Below, piece after piece: positions 1-8,377 of a stretch of DNA of 64,000 nucleotides. Below the pieces are notes generated by a model. That model made no database searches, had not been told where the DNA came from, and worked only from the letters and a program-made list of their open reading frames with translations. Both the position numbers and the translations under genes were made by a program. Origin of the DNA: CAYFPX01 sp964519895. GTDB taxonomy: Bacteria > Myxococcota_A > UBA796 > CAJQPC01. How positions within the stretch are numbered: position 1 is the first letter of the stretch; each line of letters begins with the position of its first letter. Location: positions 1 through 64,000 of the forward strand of contig CAZFLE010000022.1 in NCBI GenBank assembly GCA_964519895.1, given 5' to 3'.

Positions 1-929
1 ACGACCGCGTACAGGGTGCGGCCCGGGGCGCCCTGGTCCACCACGATGGTCCCGGGCTCCACCACGAGCTCGCGGACCATGCGGCCCACGCGCATTCGCG
101 CGGACATCGGCAGCTCGCGGAACAGGAAGAGCTCGGCCAACAGCCGGGCGCGGGCGGCCACGGCCTCGGGCTCGCCCGCGACGGGCGGGTCGAACAGCAG
201 CAAGGTGACGTTGTCCGGGCCGCCGTTGTCCAGGGCCTGGCCCAGCAAGGCCTCGGCGGCTTCTTCGGGGTCCGGCTGGCCCAGGAGCACCTGGATCTGG
301 GCGCCGTGCACCGGATCGCTGAGCCCGTCCGAGCACAGCAGCACCCGATCCCCTGGCAGCGACTCGATGGCCAGCACGTCGGCCTGGACGGTGGGCAGGG
401 CGCCAATCGCCCGGGTGATCACGTTGCGACGTCGGTCCCGCCGTGCCTGCTCTCGGGTCAGCTCGCCCCGGCGGACCATCTCGTTGACCAGCGTGTGGTC
501 GTCGGTCAGCTGGTGCAGGCGGCCAGCCCGCAGCAGGTAGGCGCGCGAGTCCCCCACGTGGGCCAGGAAGACGGCCCCGCCCGCGACCAGAGCGGCCACC
601 ACGGTGGTGCTCGAGCCCCGCAGCCCCTCGGCGTCGCCCATGTCGAACACCCGCTGGGAGCACTCGGCGCAGAGCTCCTCGAGGGCCTCGAGCACGGCGA
701 CGCGGGTGTCCTGTCCCGGCGCATCTGCATAGCGCGTGGTCAGCTTGTGCAGAGCAGACCCGCGCTCCAGGAACGTCTCCACGGTGAGGGCCGAGGCCCG
801 CTCTCCGGCGGCCTGTCCCCCCACGCCGTCGGCGACCACGAACAGCCCGTGGCGGGGATCCGCGAGGACAGCGTCCTCGTTGTTCTTGCGACGCTTGCCG
901 ACGTCGCTGCGTAGGGCGTGAGGCAGCAT
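1..929 (-). CDS. PP2C-type Ser/Thr phosphatase fused to a cyclic-nucleotide-binding domain (partial, C-terminus off the window)
   Basis: Likely removes phosphate from Ser/Thr residues of protein targets, using a two-metal PP2C active site in the cytoplasm. Starting at ATG 929, the product shows the N-terminal PP2C signature KNNEDA (residues 15-20), ADGVGG (33-38), HVGDSR in the middle, and GGPDNVTLL near residue 236. After about residue 258 the frame continues into a cyclic-nucleotide-binding-like domain (LFLFRELP, then VEPGTIVVDQGAPGRTLYAV). It runs off the left edge without a stop, so the end of the protein is not visible. It lies 52 bp downstream of a second PP2C gene on the same strand, probably in one transcript. 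The fusion suggests phosphatase activity controlled by a bound ligand, but whether cAMP or another ligand binds cannot be told here. Confidence 0.9.
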   Translation of the reverse strand, partial: MLPHALRSDVGKRRKNNEDAVLADPRHGLFVVADGVGGQAAGERASALTVETFLERGSALHKLTTRYADAPGQDTRVAVLEALEELCAECSQRVFDMGDAEGLRGSSTTVVAALVAGGAVFLAHVGDSRAYLLRAGRLHQLTDDHTLVNEMVRRGELTREQARRDRRRNVITRAIGALPTVQADVLAIESLPGDRVLLCSDGLSDPVHGAQIQVLLGQPDPEEAAEALLGQALDNGGPDNVTLLLFDPPVAGEPEAVAARARLLAELFLFRELPMSARMRVGRMVRELVVEPGTIVVDQGAPGRTLYAV

Positions 930-949
930 GGGACCTGCAGGCTTCCGGT

Positions 950-969
950 GGGGGGCAAGCATACCCCCC
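950..969. other. G6/C6 hairpin between the two PP2C genes
   Basis: Six G (950-955) and six C (964-969) face each other across an 8-nt loop. On the minus strand this lies in the 52-bp gap, just upstream of the start of the PP2C-cNMP gene. It could weaken translation or transcription between the two genes. There is no T-tract, so it is not a standard terminator, and in DNA this GC-rich a short hairpin may be accidental. Confidence 0.25.
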
Positions 970-981
970 TCGGGCTCCCGG

Positions 982-1770
982 TCAGGCGGCCTGACGGTCC
1001 TGGTGGTACGCCGTCTGGGGCAGATCGGGCTGGACCACGGCGACGGTCACGTTGTCGCGTCCGCCGTTGGCCAGGGCGGCCCGGACCAGCTCCTGGGTGA
1101 CCCGGCACAGGTCGGATCCAGCGACGGTGGCCTCGATCACGGCGTCGTCGACCATGTCGGTCAGCCCATCGGTGGCCAGGAGAATCCGGTCCCCGGCGAA
1201 GAGCTGGACGACCCGGACCTCGGGGGAGCAGATGGGCAGGGCGCCCACGGCCTGGGTGATCAGGTTCCGGCGAGGGTGGCGGCGCGCTTCCTGGGCCGTG
1301 ATGACGCCCAGGCGGACCATCTCACCGACCACCGAGTGGTCCAGGGTCAGGGGGAACAACACCCCTTCGCGGGACAGGTAGACCCGGGAGTCGCCCACGT
1401 GGGCGATGAAGGCGGCGTCACCGGCGACGACCGCAGCCACCAGCGTGGTGCTGGTGCCGACCTGGTCCCTCTGACAGGCCATGGCGTAGACCAGGCTGTT
1501 GGCCTCGTGACAGACCTCTTCCAGTGCCCGCATCAGGCGGTGGCCGGTCAACCGGTTCGGTGCTGCGGTGTAGTCCTGACCCAGGCGGGCGAGCCGGGGC
1601 GCGTTGGCTGCGAAGACCTCGGTGGTCAGTTGGCTGGCGTCGTCGCCGCCCGCGTGCCCGCCGACGCCATCGGCCACCACGTACACGCCGTGCTCCGGCG
1701 AGCACCAGTAGGCGTCTTCGTTCTGAGTCCGTCGCAGGCCGACATCGGTGATCGCTGAGAACTGAGGCAT
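982..1770 (-). CDS. PP2C-family protein Ser/Thr phosphatase
   Basis: A 262-residue single-domain PP2C phosphatase, close to the usual length of bacterial stand-alone PP2Cs such as PrpC/Stp. It shows RRTQNEDAYW (residues 13-22), VADGVGGHAGG (from about 32), AHVGDSRVYL (about 125) and NGGRDNVTVAVVQ near the C-terminus. The metal-binding Asp residues of these motifs are all present. No kinase gene is adjacent; such phosphatases often counteract a PknB-like kinase. It is upstream of, and similar in sequence to, the PP2C-cNMP gene ending at 929, so the two look like a tandem duplication followed by domain gain in the second copy. Confidence 0.93.
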   Translation of the reverse strand: MPQFSAITDVGLRRTQNEDAYWCSPEHGVYVVADGVGGHAGGDDASQLTTEVFAANAPRLARLGQDYTAAPNRLTGHRLMRALEEVCHEANSLVYAMACQRDQVGTSTTLVAAVVAGDAAFIAHVGDSRVYLSREGVLFPLTLDHSVVGEMVRLGVITAQEARRHPRRNLITQAVGALPICSPEVRVVQLFAGDRILLATDGLTDMVDDAVIEATVAGSDLCRVTQELVRAALANGGRDNVTVAVVQPDLPQTAYHQDRQAA

Positions 1771-1832
1771 TTCGACTCCAGACCCTCAGCAGATCGGCAC
1801 GCGCACTCCACAGGTTGAGGCCCAGTCCCGAA

Positions 1833-3746
1833 TTATTCCGTGCCGCCGAACAGCACGTACACCGCGCCTTCGCTGGCGCTGGTGCCCCCGCCCGGTGCCC
1901 CGATGAAGGCGTCCGGGTGGGCGCTGCCGCCGACATCGCCGGCGCCGGCCACGCTCAGCCCCGTGAAGTCGAGAGGCCCGGCTGCGCTGTGACGTCCGGC
2001 AGCGTCGGCCAGGTCGAGTGTGCCGGAGAGGGCGCCGGTGACCCAGAAGGCCGCGCCGGCCGAAGGGCCGACCGCGCTGTCTTCCGGAGAGCCGATCAGG
2101 ATCTCGTCCAGCCCGTCGCCATCGGTGTCGCCGACCACCGCGACGCTCAGGGCCGCCAGGCTGTCGGCCCCGTCACCCAACAGCTTGGCGTCCGCATCGG
2201 CGAGCCCTCGATCGTCGGTCAGGGGTCCGAGCAAGAGGTAGCCCGCGCCCGCATTGGCGCCGTTCTCGGAGTCATAGGGCGCACCCACCACCAGGTCGGC
2301 GTGACCGTCGCCGTTCACGTCGCCGCCCCCGCCCAGGGACCAGCCGGCGTAGTTGGACGGCCCCTCGCCCACAAAGGCAGCGTCGGCGTCGGCCAGATCG
2401 TGGGTGCCCGTGCCCGGACCCAGCACCAGGTAGGCCGCGCCGGCGAAGCTGCCGTTGCTGTCGTCGCCATAGGCCCCCACGACCAGGTCATCCAGGCCAT
2501 CGCCGTCCAGGTCACCGGGGCCCTCCAGGGCGCAGCCGGCGTAGTCGTAGGCACCGATGCCCTTCCAGATTCCCTGGGCCTGATCCAGGGTCGCGAGGCC
2601 GGGGGTGATCGGGCCCAGCAATAGGTATGCGGCCCCCCCAGACGTGGCGTCGTGGGCGGTGTCCACCGCGCCGATGGCCAGGTCGACCTGGCCGTCCCCG
2701 TCGACGTCTCCGACCCCGACGACCGACCAGCCGGCCAGGTCGCCCGCGGTCTCTCCTTCGAAGGTGGCGTCGGCGGTGTCGAGCGTGCCGCTGGTCGATG
2801 CGGGTCCGAACACCACGAAGGCGCCGCCGGTGGAGCCCGCGTGGTACGGCGTGGCGAACACCAGGTCGTCCAGCCCGTCGCCGGACAGGTCGCCAGGGCC
2901 AGCCACCGCTGTGCCGGCGAAGCCCTCCGTGGCCGTGCCGTCCCAGCGTCCGTGCGCGTCGACCAGGTCCATGTCGGCCGTGATGGGCCCGTGCACCAGG
3001 TAGGTCACGCCGGCGTTGGAGGCACCGCCGTCGTGGGCAGGCGCCCCCACCAGCAGGTCGTCGATCCCGTCGCCGTTGGGGTCGCCGGCGACCGCGACAG
3101 AGACCCCTGCGGTGTCGCCCGCCGCTTCGCCGATGAGCACCACGTCGGCCTGACCCACGTCGGTCTCGCCCCCCAGCCCACAGCCGCTCGGGGTGCCGTC
3201 GCAGTTGTCGTCGATGCCATTGTCGCAGATCTCCTCGGCGCTCGGGCTGACCGCCGCGTCGGCGTCGTCGCAGTCGTCGGCGCTCGCCGCCCAGCCGTCG
3301 CCCTCTTCGCAGACGCATCCCGTCGCCCCGTCCGGATCCCCGTGGCCGTCGCCGTCCGCGTCCTCGGTGTGGTCGGTGCAGCCCAGGGCGTCCAGGTCGT
3401 TGTTGGACCCGGAGCAGTCGTCGTCCGCCTCGGTGCTGCAGTCCTCCTGGGCGCCCGGGTTCACCGACGCGTCGTCGTCGTCGCAGTCCTCGCTGGCGGG
3501 GTAGCCGTCGTTGTCCGCATCGACGGTCGTGGTGGCCGTGTCCTGGGTGTCCGTGGGCGGCGGGCTGTCGGTGGGCACGCTGTCCGCGGGGGTCCCGCTG
3601 TCACCGGTCGGGGGGGTGCCCGTGTCGTCGACGTCGACGATCGTGTCGGTGGCGATGGTGCCGGTGTCCGGCAAGAGACCCGTGCCGGTGCTGACGTCCT
3701 TGTCATCACACGCCACGAGGGTGCTGAGCAGCAGGAGCCAGGTCAT
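1833..3746 (-). CDS. Surface lipoprotein with MopE-type metal-binding motifs and a seven-repeat FG-GAP propeller
   Basis: Predicted exported lipoprotein of 637 residues. The N-terminus MTWLLLLSTLVAC ends in a lipobox Cys. A Thr/Asp/Pro-rich linker (about 15-75) follows, then MopE-like metal-binding repeats with D-x-D-N-D-G-Y and EDCDDDD patterns (about 78-190). The rest is seven FG-GAP repeats of the form GDxDGDGxDDLVVGAP, which fits a seven-bladed integrin-alpha-like beta-propeller binding calcium in the DxDGDGxxD loops. ATG 3746 is preferred over GTG 3752 because an AGGGGG ribosome-binding site sits about six bases upstream. The ligand is unknown; surface adhesion is typical of the fold but is inferred here. 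Downstream, 62 bp separate it from the PP2C pair. Confidence 0.85.
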   Translation of the reverse strand: MTWLLLLSTLVACDDKDVSTGTGLLPDTGTIATDTIVDVDDTGTPPTGDSGTPADSVPTDSPPPTDTQDTATTTVDADNDGYPASEDCDDDDASVNPGAQEDCSTEADDDCSGSNNDLDALGCTDHTEDADGDGHGDPDGATGCVCEEGDGWAASADDCDDADAAVSPSAEEICDNGIDDNCDGTPSGCGLGGETDVGQADVVLIGEAAGDTAGVSVAVAGDPNGDGIDDLLVGAPAHDGGASNAGVTYLVHGPITADMDLVDAHGRWDGTATEGFAGTAVAGPGDLSGDGLDDLVFATPYHAGSTGGAFVVFGPASTSGTLDTADATFEGETAGDLAGWSVVGVGDVDGDGQVDLAIGAVDTAHDATSGGAAYLLLGPITPGLATLDQAQGIWKGIGAYDYAGCALEGPGDLDGDGLDDLVVGAYGDDSNGSFAGAAYLVLGPGTGTHDLADADAAFVGEGPSNYAGWSLGGGGDVNGDGHADLVVGAPYDSENGANAGAGYLLLGPLTDDRGLADADAKLLGDGADSLAALSVAVVGDTDGDGLDEILIGSPEDSAVGPSAGAAFWVTGALSGTLDLADAAGRHSAAGPLDFTGLSVAGAGDVGGSAHPDAFIGAPGGGTSASEGAVYVLFGGTE

Positions 3747-3799
3747 GACCACCCCCTAGCGGGCCAGTCTACTGCCCGGGGCCGCTGTCCTGGCGTGTT

Positions 3800-4996
3800 T
3801 CAGTCCAGCCGAAGGGGGATCTGCTGGTCGACGAAGGGCGGCTCGACCTGGCCATCCGCACGCACCCGGGCCAGGGTCACGCGGTAGGTGCCCAGGCCGC
3901 CGGCGGCTTGCTGGCTGAGCAGGAGCTCGTGCTCCAGCAGCACCTCGCCACCGGGGGCCAGACGCGTGTCGCTGACGGTGTCATAGGGCGGATCTGGCGT
4001 GACCTCGCGCCGGAGGGTGTGCTCGAGTGCGTCGCCGATCCTTGCGCCTTCCGCGTCGAGCAGCTCCGCCACGATCAGGACGTGGGCGAAGGGGGAGCCG
4101 GTGGGAAAGGCGTGCCCGGCGCCGGAGTTCTGCACCCGCACCCGGGCCGCCAGGGACTCTCCCCGGGTGACGTGCCCGGCGGGCAGCTCCACGAGCACCG
4201 ACACCGCGCGGGCGGGGTCCAGCGCGACCCCGTGGTCCGCCTGGCCCGCGAAGCGCCCAGCGGTGGCCACGCCGGCCACCGGGGCCATGTGGCAGTCCTG
4301 GCACTGCACGCCCGCGTAGGCGTAGGGAGAGCGCTCCCACTCCCCGTAGGTGTCGTAGAAGGGCTGGTCCGCGCCGGGCCAGGCGAGCTGGTGGCACGAC
4401 CCGCAGAAGGCACTGGTGCCGAGCTCGGTGCTCACGGCGACCGGATGGGGGGCCTGGTCCGACGGACGGCTGCCCACCACGGTGCCTTCGCGGATGTGAC
4501 AGGCGGCACAGGTCACGCCCTCTTGCTGCAGGGTGGGATCCCAGCTGGGGTTCGCCCGGGTCCTTGCGCGGGTGAGCTCGTCGCCCAGGTACTCCTGGAG
4601 CTGGAGGGGCTGTTGCTGCGCCAAGGGCAGGTGGCAGCTCGTGCACAGGGGGGCGTCGCCGGTCGCACGGATCGCGTCGAGGAAGAGCGGGTCCTGCCAG
4701 CCCTGGTGGTGGCCACCGCTGGACCACGAGTCGTGCACCGAGACGTGGCAGGCCGCGCAGGCCTGGGCCGTGGCGTTTGCCAGCCCGCTGGGCAGGGGTC
4801 CGAGCTCGATGGGGCGCTCCTGGTCGAAGAGGGCAGGGGGCGGCGGGAGCTCGGGCTCGGGCTCGACAGCCGGGCCTTCGCTGGTGGCGTCGGGCGCCTC
4901 GGGCGGCGCGGGCTCGGCGGTCTCGGGCGGTGGCACCGGTGGCCTGCGCCGAGGCTCGGCCGTGATCGTGTACAGCAACAGAAGGGTCGGGTCCAT
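3800..4996 (-). CDS. Pentaheme c-type cytochrome with Pro-rich N-terminal linker
   Basis: A 398-residue protein with five CxxCH heme-attachment sites: CAACH (80-84), CTSCH (118-122), CAACH (163-167), CGSCH (198-202) and CQDCH (232-236). It probably carries electrons in the periplasm or at the outer surface. Residues 15-60 are a Pro/Glu/Ala-rich spacer. The region after residue 250 has no heme sites and looks like a beta-rich domain. Heme attachment requires export, but the N-terminus (MDPTLLLLYTITAEPRRRP) is a short hydrophobic run without basic residues in front, so it is a poor signal peptide; an internal anchor or a different start is possible. The gene starts 7 bp after the lytic transglycosylase stop, suggesting one transcript. 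The exact cytochrome family and redox partner are not recognised. Confidence 0.85.
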   Translation of the reverse strand: MDPTLLLLYTITAEPRRRPPVPPPETAEPAPPEAPDATSEGPAVEPEPELPPPPALFDQERPIELGPLPSGLANATAQACAACHVSVHDSWSSGGHHQGWQDPLFLDAIRATGDAPLCTSCHLPLAQQQPLQLQEYLGDELTRARTRANPSWDPTLQQEGVTCAACHIREGTVVGSRPSDQAPHPVAVSTELGTSAFCGSCHQLAWPGADQPFYDTYGEWERSPYAYAGVQCQDCHMAPVAGVATAGRFAGQADHGVALDPARAVSVLVELPAGHVTRGESLAARVRVQNSGAGHAFPTGSPFAHVLIVAELLDAEGARIGDALEHTLRREVTPDPPYDTVSDTRLAPGGEVLLEHELLLSQQAAGGLGTYRVTLARVRADGQVEPPFVDQQIPLRLD

Positions 4997-5003
4997 CGAG
5001 CGC

Positions 5004-7598
5004 TCAGTAGTCGATGACTTCGCGGTCGTCGCCTGCGGGGCGCTGGGGCAGGTCGACCACCGCGTCCGGCTCGGCGTACAAGGACACGTAGGTGGCGTAG
5101 TTTCCGCCGACCCGCTTGACGTAGTTCCGGGTCTCGTTGAGGGGGATCTGCTCGACCCACGCGTCGACGCCGATGCGATCGCCCTGGGCCTGGACCCAGG
5201 CCGAGGCGTTCACGGGCCCGGCGTTGTAGCCCGCGACGGCGATGGGCCAGACGCCATCGAAGCGATCCAGGAGCTGGGCCAGGTACCAGGTGCCGTACCG
5301 CACGTTGGTGCCCGGGTGCTCCAATCGGGCCGGCGTGTAGCCCCAGTCGCCGATGTCGCGGGCGATGCGGGCGCCGGTGGTCGGCATGACCTGCATGACG
5401 CCGACCGCGCCGACCCGGGACAGAGCGTGGGACCTGTACAGGCTCTCCTGGCGCATCAGGCCCCAGATCAACAAGGGATCCACGTCGTAGGTCCGAGACC
5501 AGTCCAAGACGTGACGCCGATAGGCGGTTGGCCAGCTCTGTCGGCGCGCGATCACCGCCTCCTCGGGGCTGTCAGCGCTGCGCTCCAGGCCCGCGGCCTT
5601 GCGAGCCAGGCCATGGGGGTCCTGAGCGTGCAGGAAGATCTGGCGCCAGTCCGAGTTGTCGCGCTTGACCTTGCGGAGCTGCTCGCCCCGGGTTCCCCAG
5701 ACGCGCCGCCGGCGAGCCTTGTCCCACTCGGCGAAGATCGTGGCCATGGCTGGCGCCGTCAGGTCGTAGATGCCCACGTCCGACAGGTCCAGGATCCCGG
5801 GGAGCTGGGGCCACAGGTCCTCGCCGTCTTCCACCAGGGCCACAAATGCGGCTCGGGCCTGGGCGGGGTCGTGCCAGCGGCCGACGGGGGCGGACTCCGG
5901 CAGGTCCGGCCTGCGGGGCAGGGCCTGGCTGGCTTCCGCCGGCAGCTCCGGCGTGCTGGCGCTGACAGGCAGCGGCCACGCCAGGGCGTCCCAGGCGAAG
6001 TCGCGGTCGCTGACCGGGTCCAAGGCCGAGCCCAGCACGGCCGGACTGACCTGGGCCACAGAGGTCGGCAGCGGGGCCACCGGCGGTCCCTGGAGCAAGG
6101 TGCCCGGCCAGCGACCGAAACGCGTCAAGGCCTGGGGCGGGCTCGCCTTGGCCCACACCCTGCGCAGGGCCCCGACCAGGGTCCGGTACCAGCCTCGATC
6201 GTCCTGGTCGACCACGGCGTTGAAGTCCTGGCGGTGCCCTGCCCAGTCTCGCTGGGAGGCCTTGGTGCGGCCGCGGTAGTACAGGGCCTGCACCAGGGTG
6301 TCGCCGGCGCGGTCCACCAGGGCGTCCAGCCGGGCCAGAGCCCCATCCCAGTCGCGATCCCGCCAGCGCGTGAACGCGCCGTAGAAGCTGGCCTGGCGAC
6401 CGGTGCTCCCGCCCTTGCGGGCCTCGGCGTCCCAGTGCCCGGTGGCCTTGTCGTAGTGGCCTGCGAGCTGCCAGGCCTGGGCGATCTGATCCCGGTTGTG
6501 CCGAAAACGGCTGGTGGGGTGGTTCTTCAGGCCCAGCTCGCCCCACTCGCCGGCCGCCCGGAAGTTGCCCGCCCGGAAGTGGTAGCGGAAGGCCTTCCAC
6601 GCTGCATCCGACGTGGGCTCTCGGCGGTAGCTGGCTTCGTAGGCCGCGGCGAGTGCGCCGAAGTGTCGGGTCTTGTGGGCGAAGCCGTCCCGGCTGGCCC
6701 GCGCCCAGTCCCTGGCCCGAGCGGAGTCGGTGTGGTCGTCCCGCAGGTGGCAGAAAGCGTCCCAGGCTTCGGTCCTGTCGCCGCAGTTCTTCAGGGTCAC
6801 GGCCCGCCGGAGCTCGCGCTCGATGGGGTCGACCGGCGGCGGCTCGATGCCACGGTCGGCAAGCTCGGTCAGCGCAGCCTGGGCAGCGATGCCTGTGGTC
6901 GCCCAGTCGTGGTCCAGCAGCAGCGTCTGCAGCCGTGCCGCAGCGACCTTGGGTCGGCCGTGCATCTCGGCCAGGGCGATGCCCAGCTCGGCCTCCTCCC
7001 GTCGCGGGTGGTCGGGGTGCTCCTCGAGCCAGGTGGCGTAGGCCTGGATGGCGCTGCTCCGCTTGCCGGCGGCCACGTAGGCGTCCCCCATGAGCATGAG
7101 ACAGTCGCCCGCGTGGGCGCCGTCGGGCCAGTTCTTGCGGTAGGCCGCGCACTCGCCTGCGGCGACGGTGTGGCGGCCCCGCAGGTGGTCGCTCTGGGCC
7201 TCGTACCAAGCGCCGAGCGAGGACAGGGGGCTGTCCTTGTGGAGCCGGACCCGGGTGAACTGTGCGCTCGCCAGGTTGAAGCGGCCTTCCTCGAGGTGGA
7301 TCCACCCCAGCAGGAAGCGGCCGGCCGTGCGCTGCCGCCCCCAGGGCCCCTGTTCGCCCTGGAGCCAGGCGTCGAGCGCGGTGACCGCCCGCACGGCGTC
7401 CCCGGCCTTCCAGGCGTCGATGCCCTCGGCCAGGCTGCCTTGGGCGACGTGGGCCACGCCGCCCGGGGCGATCGGGGGCGCCTCGGCCAGAAAGAGCCCG
7501 ACGTCTGGCGGGAGCACCAGGGGCGCGTCGTCGTCGTCGGGCTGGGTGCCCATCGAGAGGGGAAGGCTCCCCAGCCACAGGGCCAGCCATGGGGTCAT
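5004..7598 (-). CDS. Soluble lytic murein transglycosylase (TPR + SLT domain)
   Basis: Cleaves the MurNAc-GlcNAc bond of peptidoglycan in the periplasm, forming 1,6-anhydro products. The start at ATG 7598 gives MTPWLALWLG, a short signal-like segment, and avoids overlapping the upstream gene; an in-frame upstream start at 7631 would overlap it by 26 bp. Residues 40-640 are alpha-helical TPR-like repeats (a superhelix, as in Slt70). The catalytic SLT domain follows, with GLMRQESLYRSHALS carrying the catalytic Glu near residue 715, then VGVMQVMPTTG and AVAGYNAGPVNA. At 864 residues it is longer than E. coli Slt70 (about 645) because of the extended helical region. It sits between the rhodanese-like gene and the pentaheme cytochrome gene. 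Confidence 0.93.
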   Translation of the reverse strand: MTPWLALWLGSLPLSMGTQPDDDDAPLVLPPDVGLFLAEAPPIAPGGVAHVAQGSLAEGIDAWKAGDAVRAVTALDAWLQGEQGPWGRQRTAGRFLLGWIHLEEGRFNLASAQFTRVRLHKDSPLSSLGAWYEAQSDHLRGRHTVAAGECAAYRKNWPDGAHAGDCLMLMGDAYVAAGKRSSAIQAYATWLEEHPDHPRREEAELGIALAEMHGRPKVAAARLQTLLLDHDWATTGIAAQAALTELADRGIEPPPVDPIERELRRAVTLKNCGDRTEAWDAFCHLRDDHTDSARARDWARASRDGFAHKTRHFGALAAAYEASYRREPTSDAAWKAFRYHFRAGNFRAAGEWGELGLKNHPTSRFRHNRDQIAQAWQLAGHYDKATGHWDAEARKGGSTGRQASFYGAFTRWRDRDWDGALARLDALVDRAGDTLVQALYYRGRTKASQRDWAGHRQDFNAVVDQDDRGWYRTLVGALRRVWAKASPPQALTRFGRWPGTLLQGPPVAPLPTSVAQVSPAVLGSALDPVSDRDFAWDALAWPLPVSASTPELPAEASQALPRRPDLPESAPVGRWHDPAQARAAFVALVEDGEDLWPQLPGILDLSDVGIYDLTAPAMATIFAEWDKARRRRVWGTRGEQLRKVKRDNSDWRQIFLHAQDPHGLARKAAGLERSADSPEEAVIARRQSWPTAYRRHVLDWSRTYDVDPLLIWGLMRQESLYRSHALSRVGAVGVMQVMPTTGARIARDIGDWGYTPARLEHPGTNVRYGTWYLAQLLDRFDGVWPIAVAGYNAGPVNASAWVQAQGDRIGVDAWVEQIPLNETRNYVKRVGGNYATYVSLYAEPDAVVDLPQRPAGDDREVIDY

Positions 7599-7605
7599 GC
7601 CCGGG

Positions 7606-8268
7606 TCACTCCGCCAGGTCGTCCTCGCCACAGGTCTTCACGGTGCCGTCGTCGGCCAGCACCGTGTAGGTTCGCGTCGATCCGGACACCGAGATGGCCT
7701 GGACCACTCCCCGGCGACCTCCAGACAGACCCACCGGCTCTCCGACCTGGGCCCGCGCGGCGTCGACCGGCGTGAGCTGGCGGGTCGGCTCGCCGTGTTC
7801 CAGCCACTCGGCCCAGCCCCCTTGGAGCTGCCGCGCCATGCCCCAGCCCTGGCCCCTGAGCCAGTCTGCCAGGGCGTCGCTGCCGGTGCCGCCGTCGCTG
7901 TCGTAGACCGTCACCCGAAGCTTCTTGTCCGGCAGGACGTCCAGCTGGGCCTTGAGCTGTTCGCCCGGGAGCAGCAGGGCACCCGGGAGGATCCCGGTGG
8001 TCCACTCCTGGGGGGTGCGGATGTCGATCAGGATCGGGGAGACCCCCGACGCCATTTGGGCCGCGACCCACGTGCGCCCGATGCGGGTCTTGTGGTTCGG
8101 GCCTGGCGTGTCCCCGTCGCCGTCGACCAGCTTGGGGATCTTGGACAGGTCGATCTCCGCGCCCGGATCGACCTTGGGTCGAGGCACGCGGTCCTCGGCC
8201 TGCTTCTCCATGCCAAAGGCCTTCAGGGCGGCCTTGCGCGCAGCCTTCTTCAGTCGGTCCCGGATCAT
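7606..8268 (-). CDS. Rhodanese-like domain protein lacking the catalytic Cys
   Basis: A 220-residue cytoplasmic protein starting at ATG 8268 (MIRDRLKKAARKAALKAFGM, a basic amphipathic helix). Residues 70-160 match a rhodanese fold: ILIDIRTPQEWTTGILPGALLLP and later GGWAEWLEHGE. The catalytic loop, normally C-x-x-G-x-R-S, reads YDSDGGTGSDA here, so Asp replaces the sulfur-carrying Cys and sulfurtransferase activity is not expected. A C-terminal SH3-like or KOW-like segment (VGEPVGLSGGRRGVVQAI) follows. The gene is divergent from the Rieske ferredoxin gene, with about 110 bp of shared upstream DNA. It may be a binding module; the partner is unknown. Confidence 0.8.
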   Translation of the reverse strand: MIRDRLKKAARKAALKAFGMEKQAEDRVPRPKVDPGAEIDLSKIPKLVDGDGDTPGPNHKTRIGRTWVAAQMASGVSPILIDIRTPQEWTTGILPGALLLPGEQLKAQLDVLPDKKLRVTVYDSDGGTGSDALADWLRGQGWGMARQLQGGWAEWLEHGEPTRQLTPVDAARAQVGEPVGLSGGRRGVVQAISVSGSTRTYTVLADDGTVKTCGEDDLAE

Positions 8269-8377
8269 GGGGCCTCCGTCCTCGATCCCGATGGTGCCAT
8301 GGGGGCGGGCCCCCCGTCTCGGCTCATCCGCGGAGCCTCCCGAGCGTGGTAAGACCAGAGCACGGACAGGAGGGTGC

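Noticed and set aside
4533..7775. Very long plus-strand open frame (about 1080 codons) opposite the lytic transglycosylase gene
   Set aside because: It is antisense to clear SLT/TPR coding sequence, is low in recognisable motifs and arises from the GC-rich codon bias.
8295..8315. G/C-run hairpin between the rhodanese-like and Rieske genes
   Set aside because: Short runs of G and C facing each other are common in such GC-rich DNA and there is no T-tract or other support.
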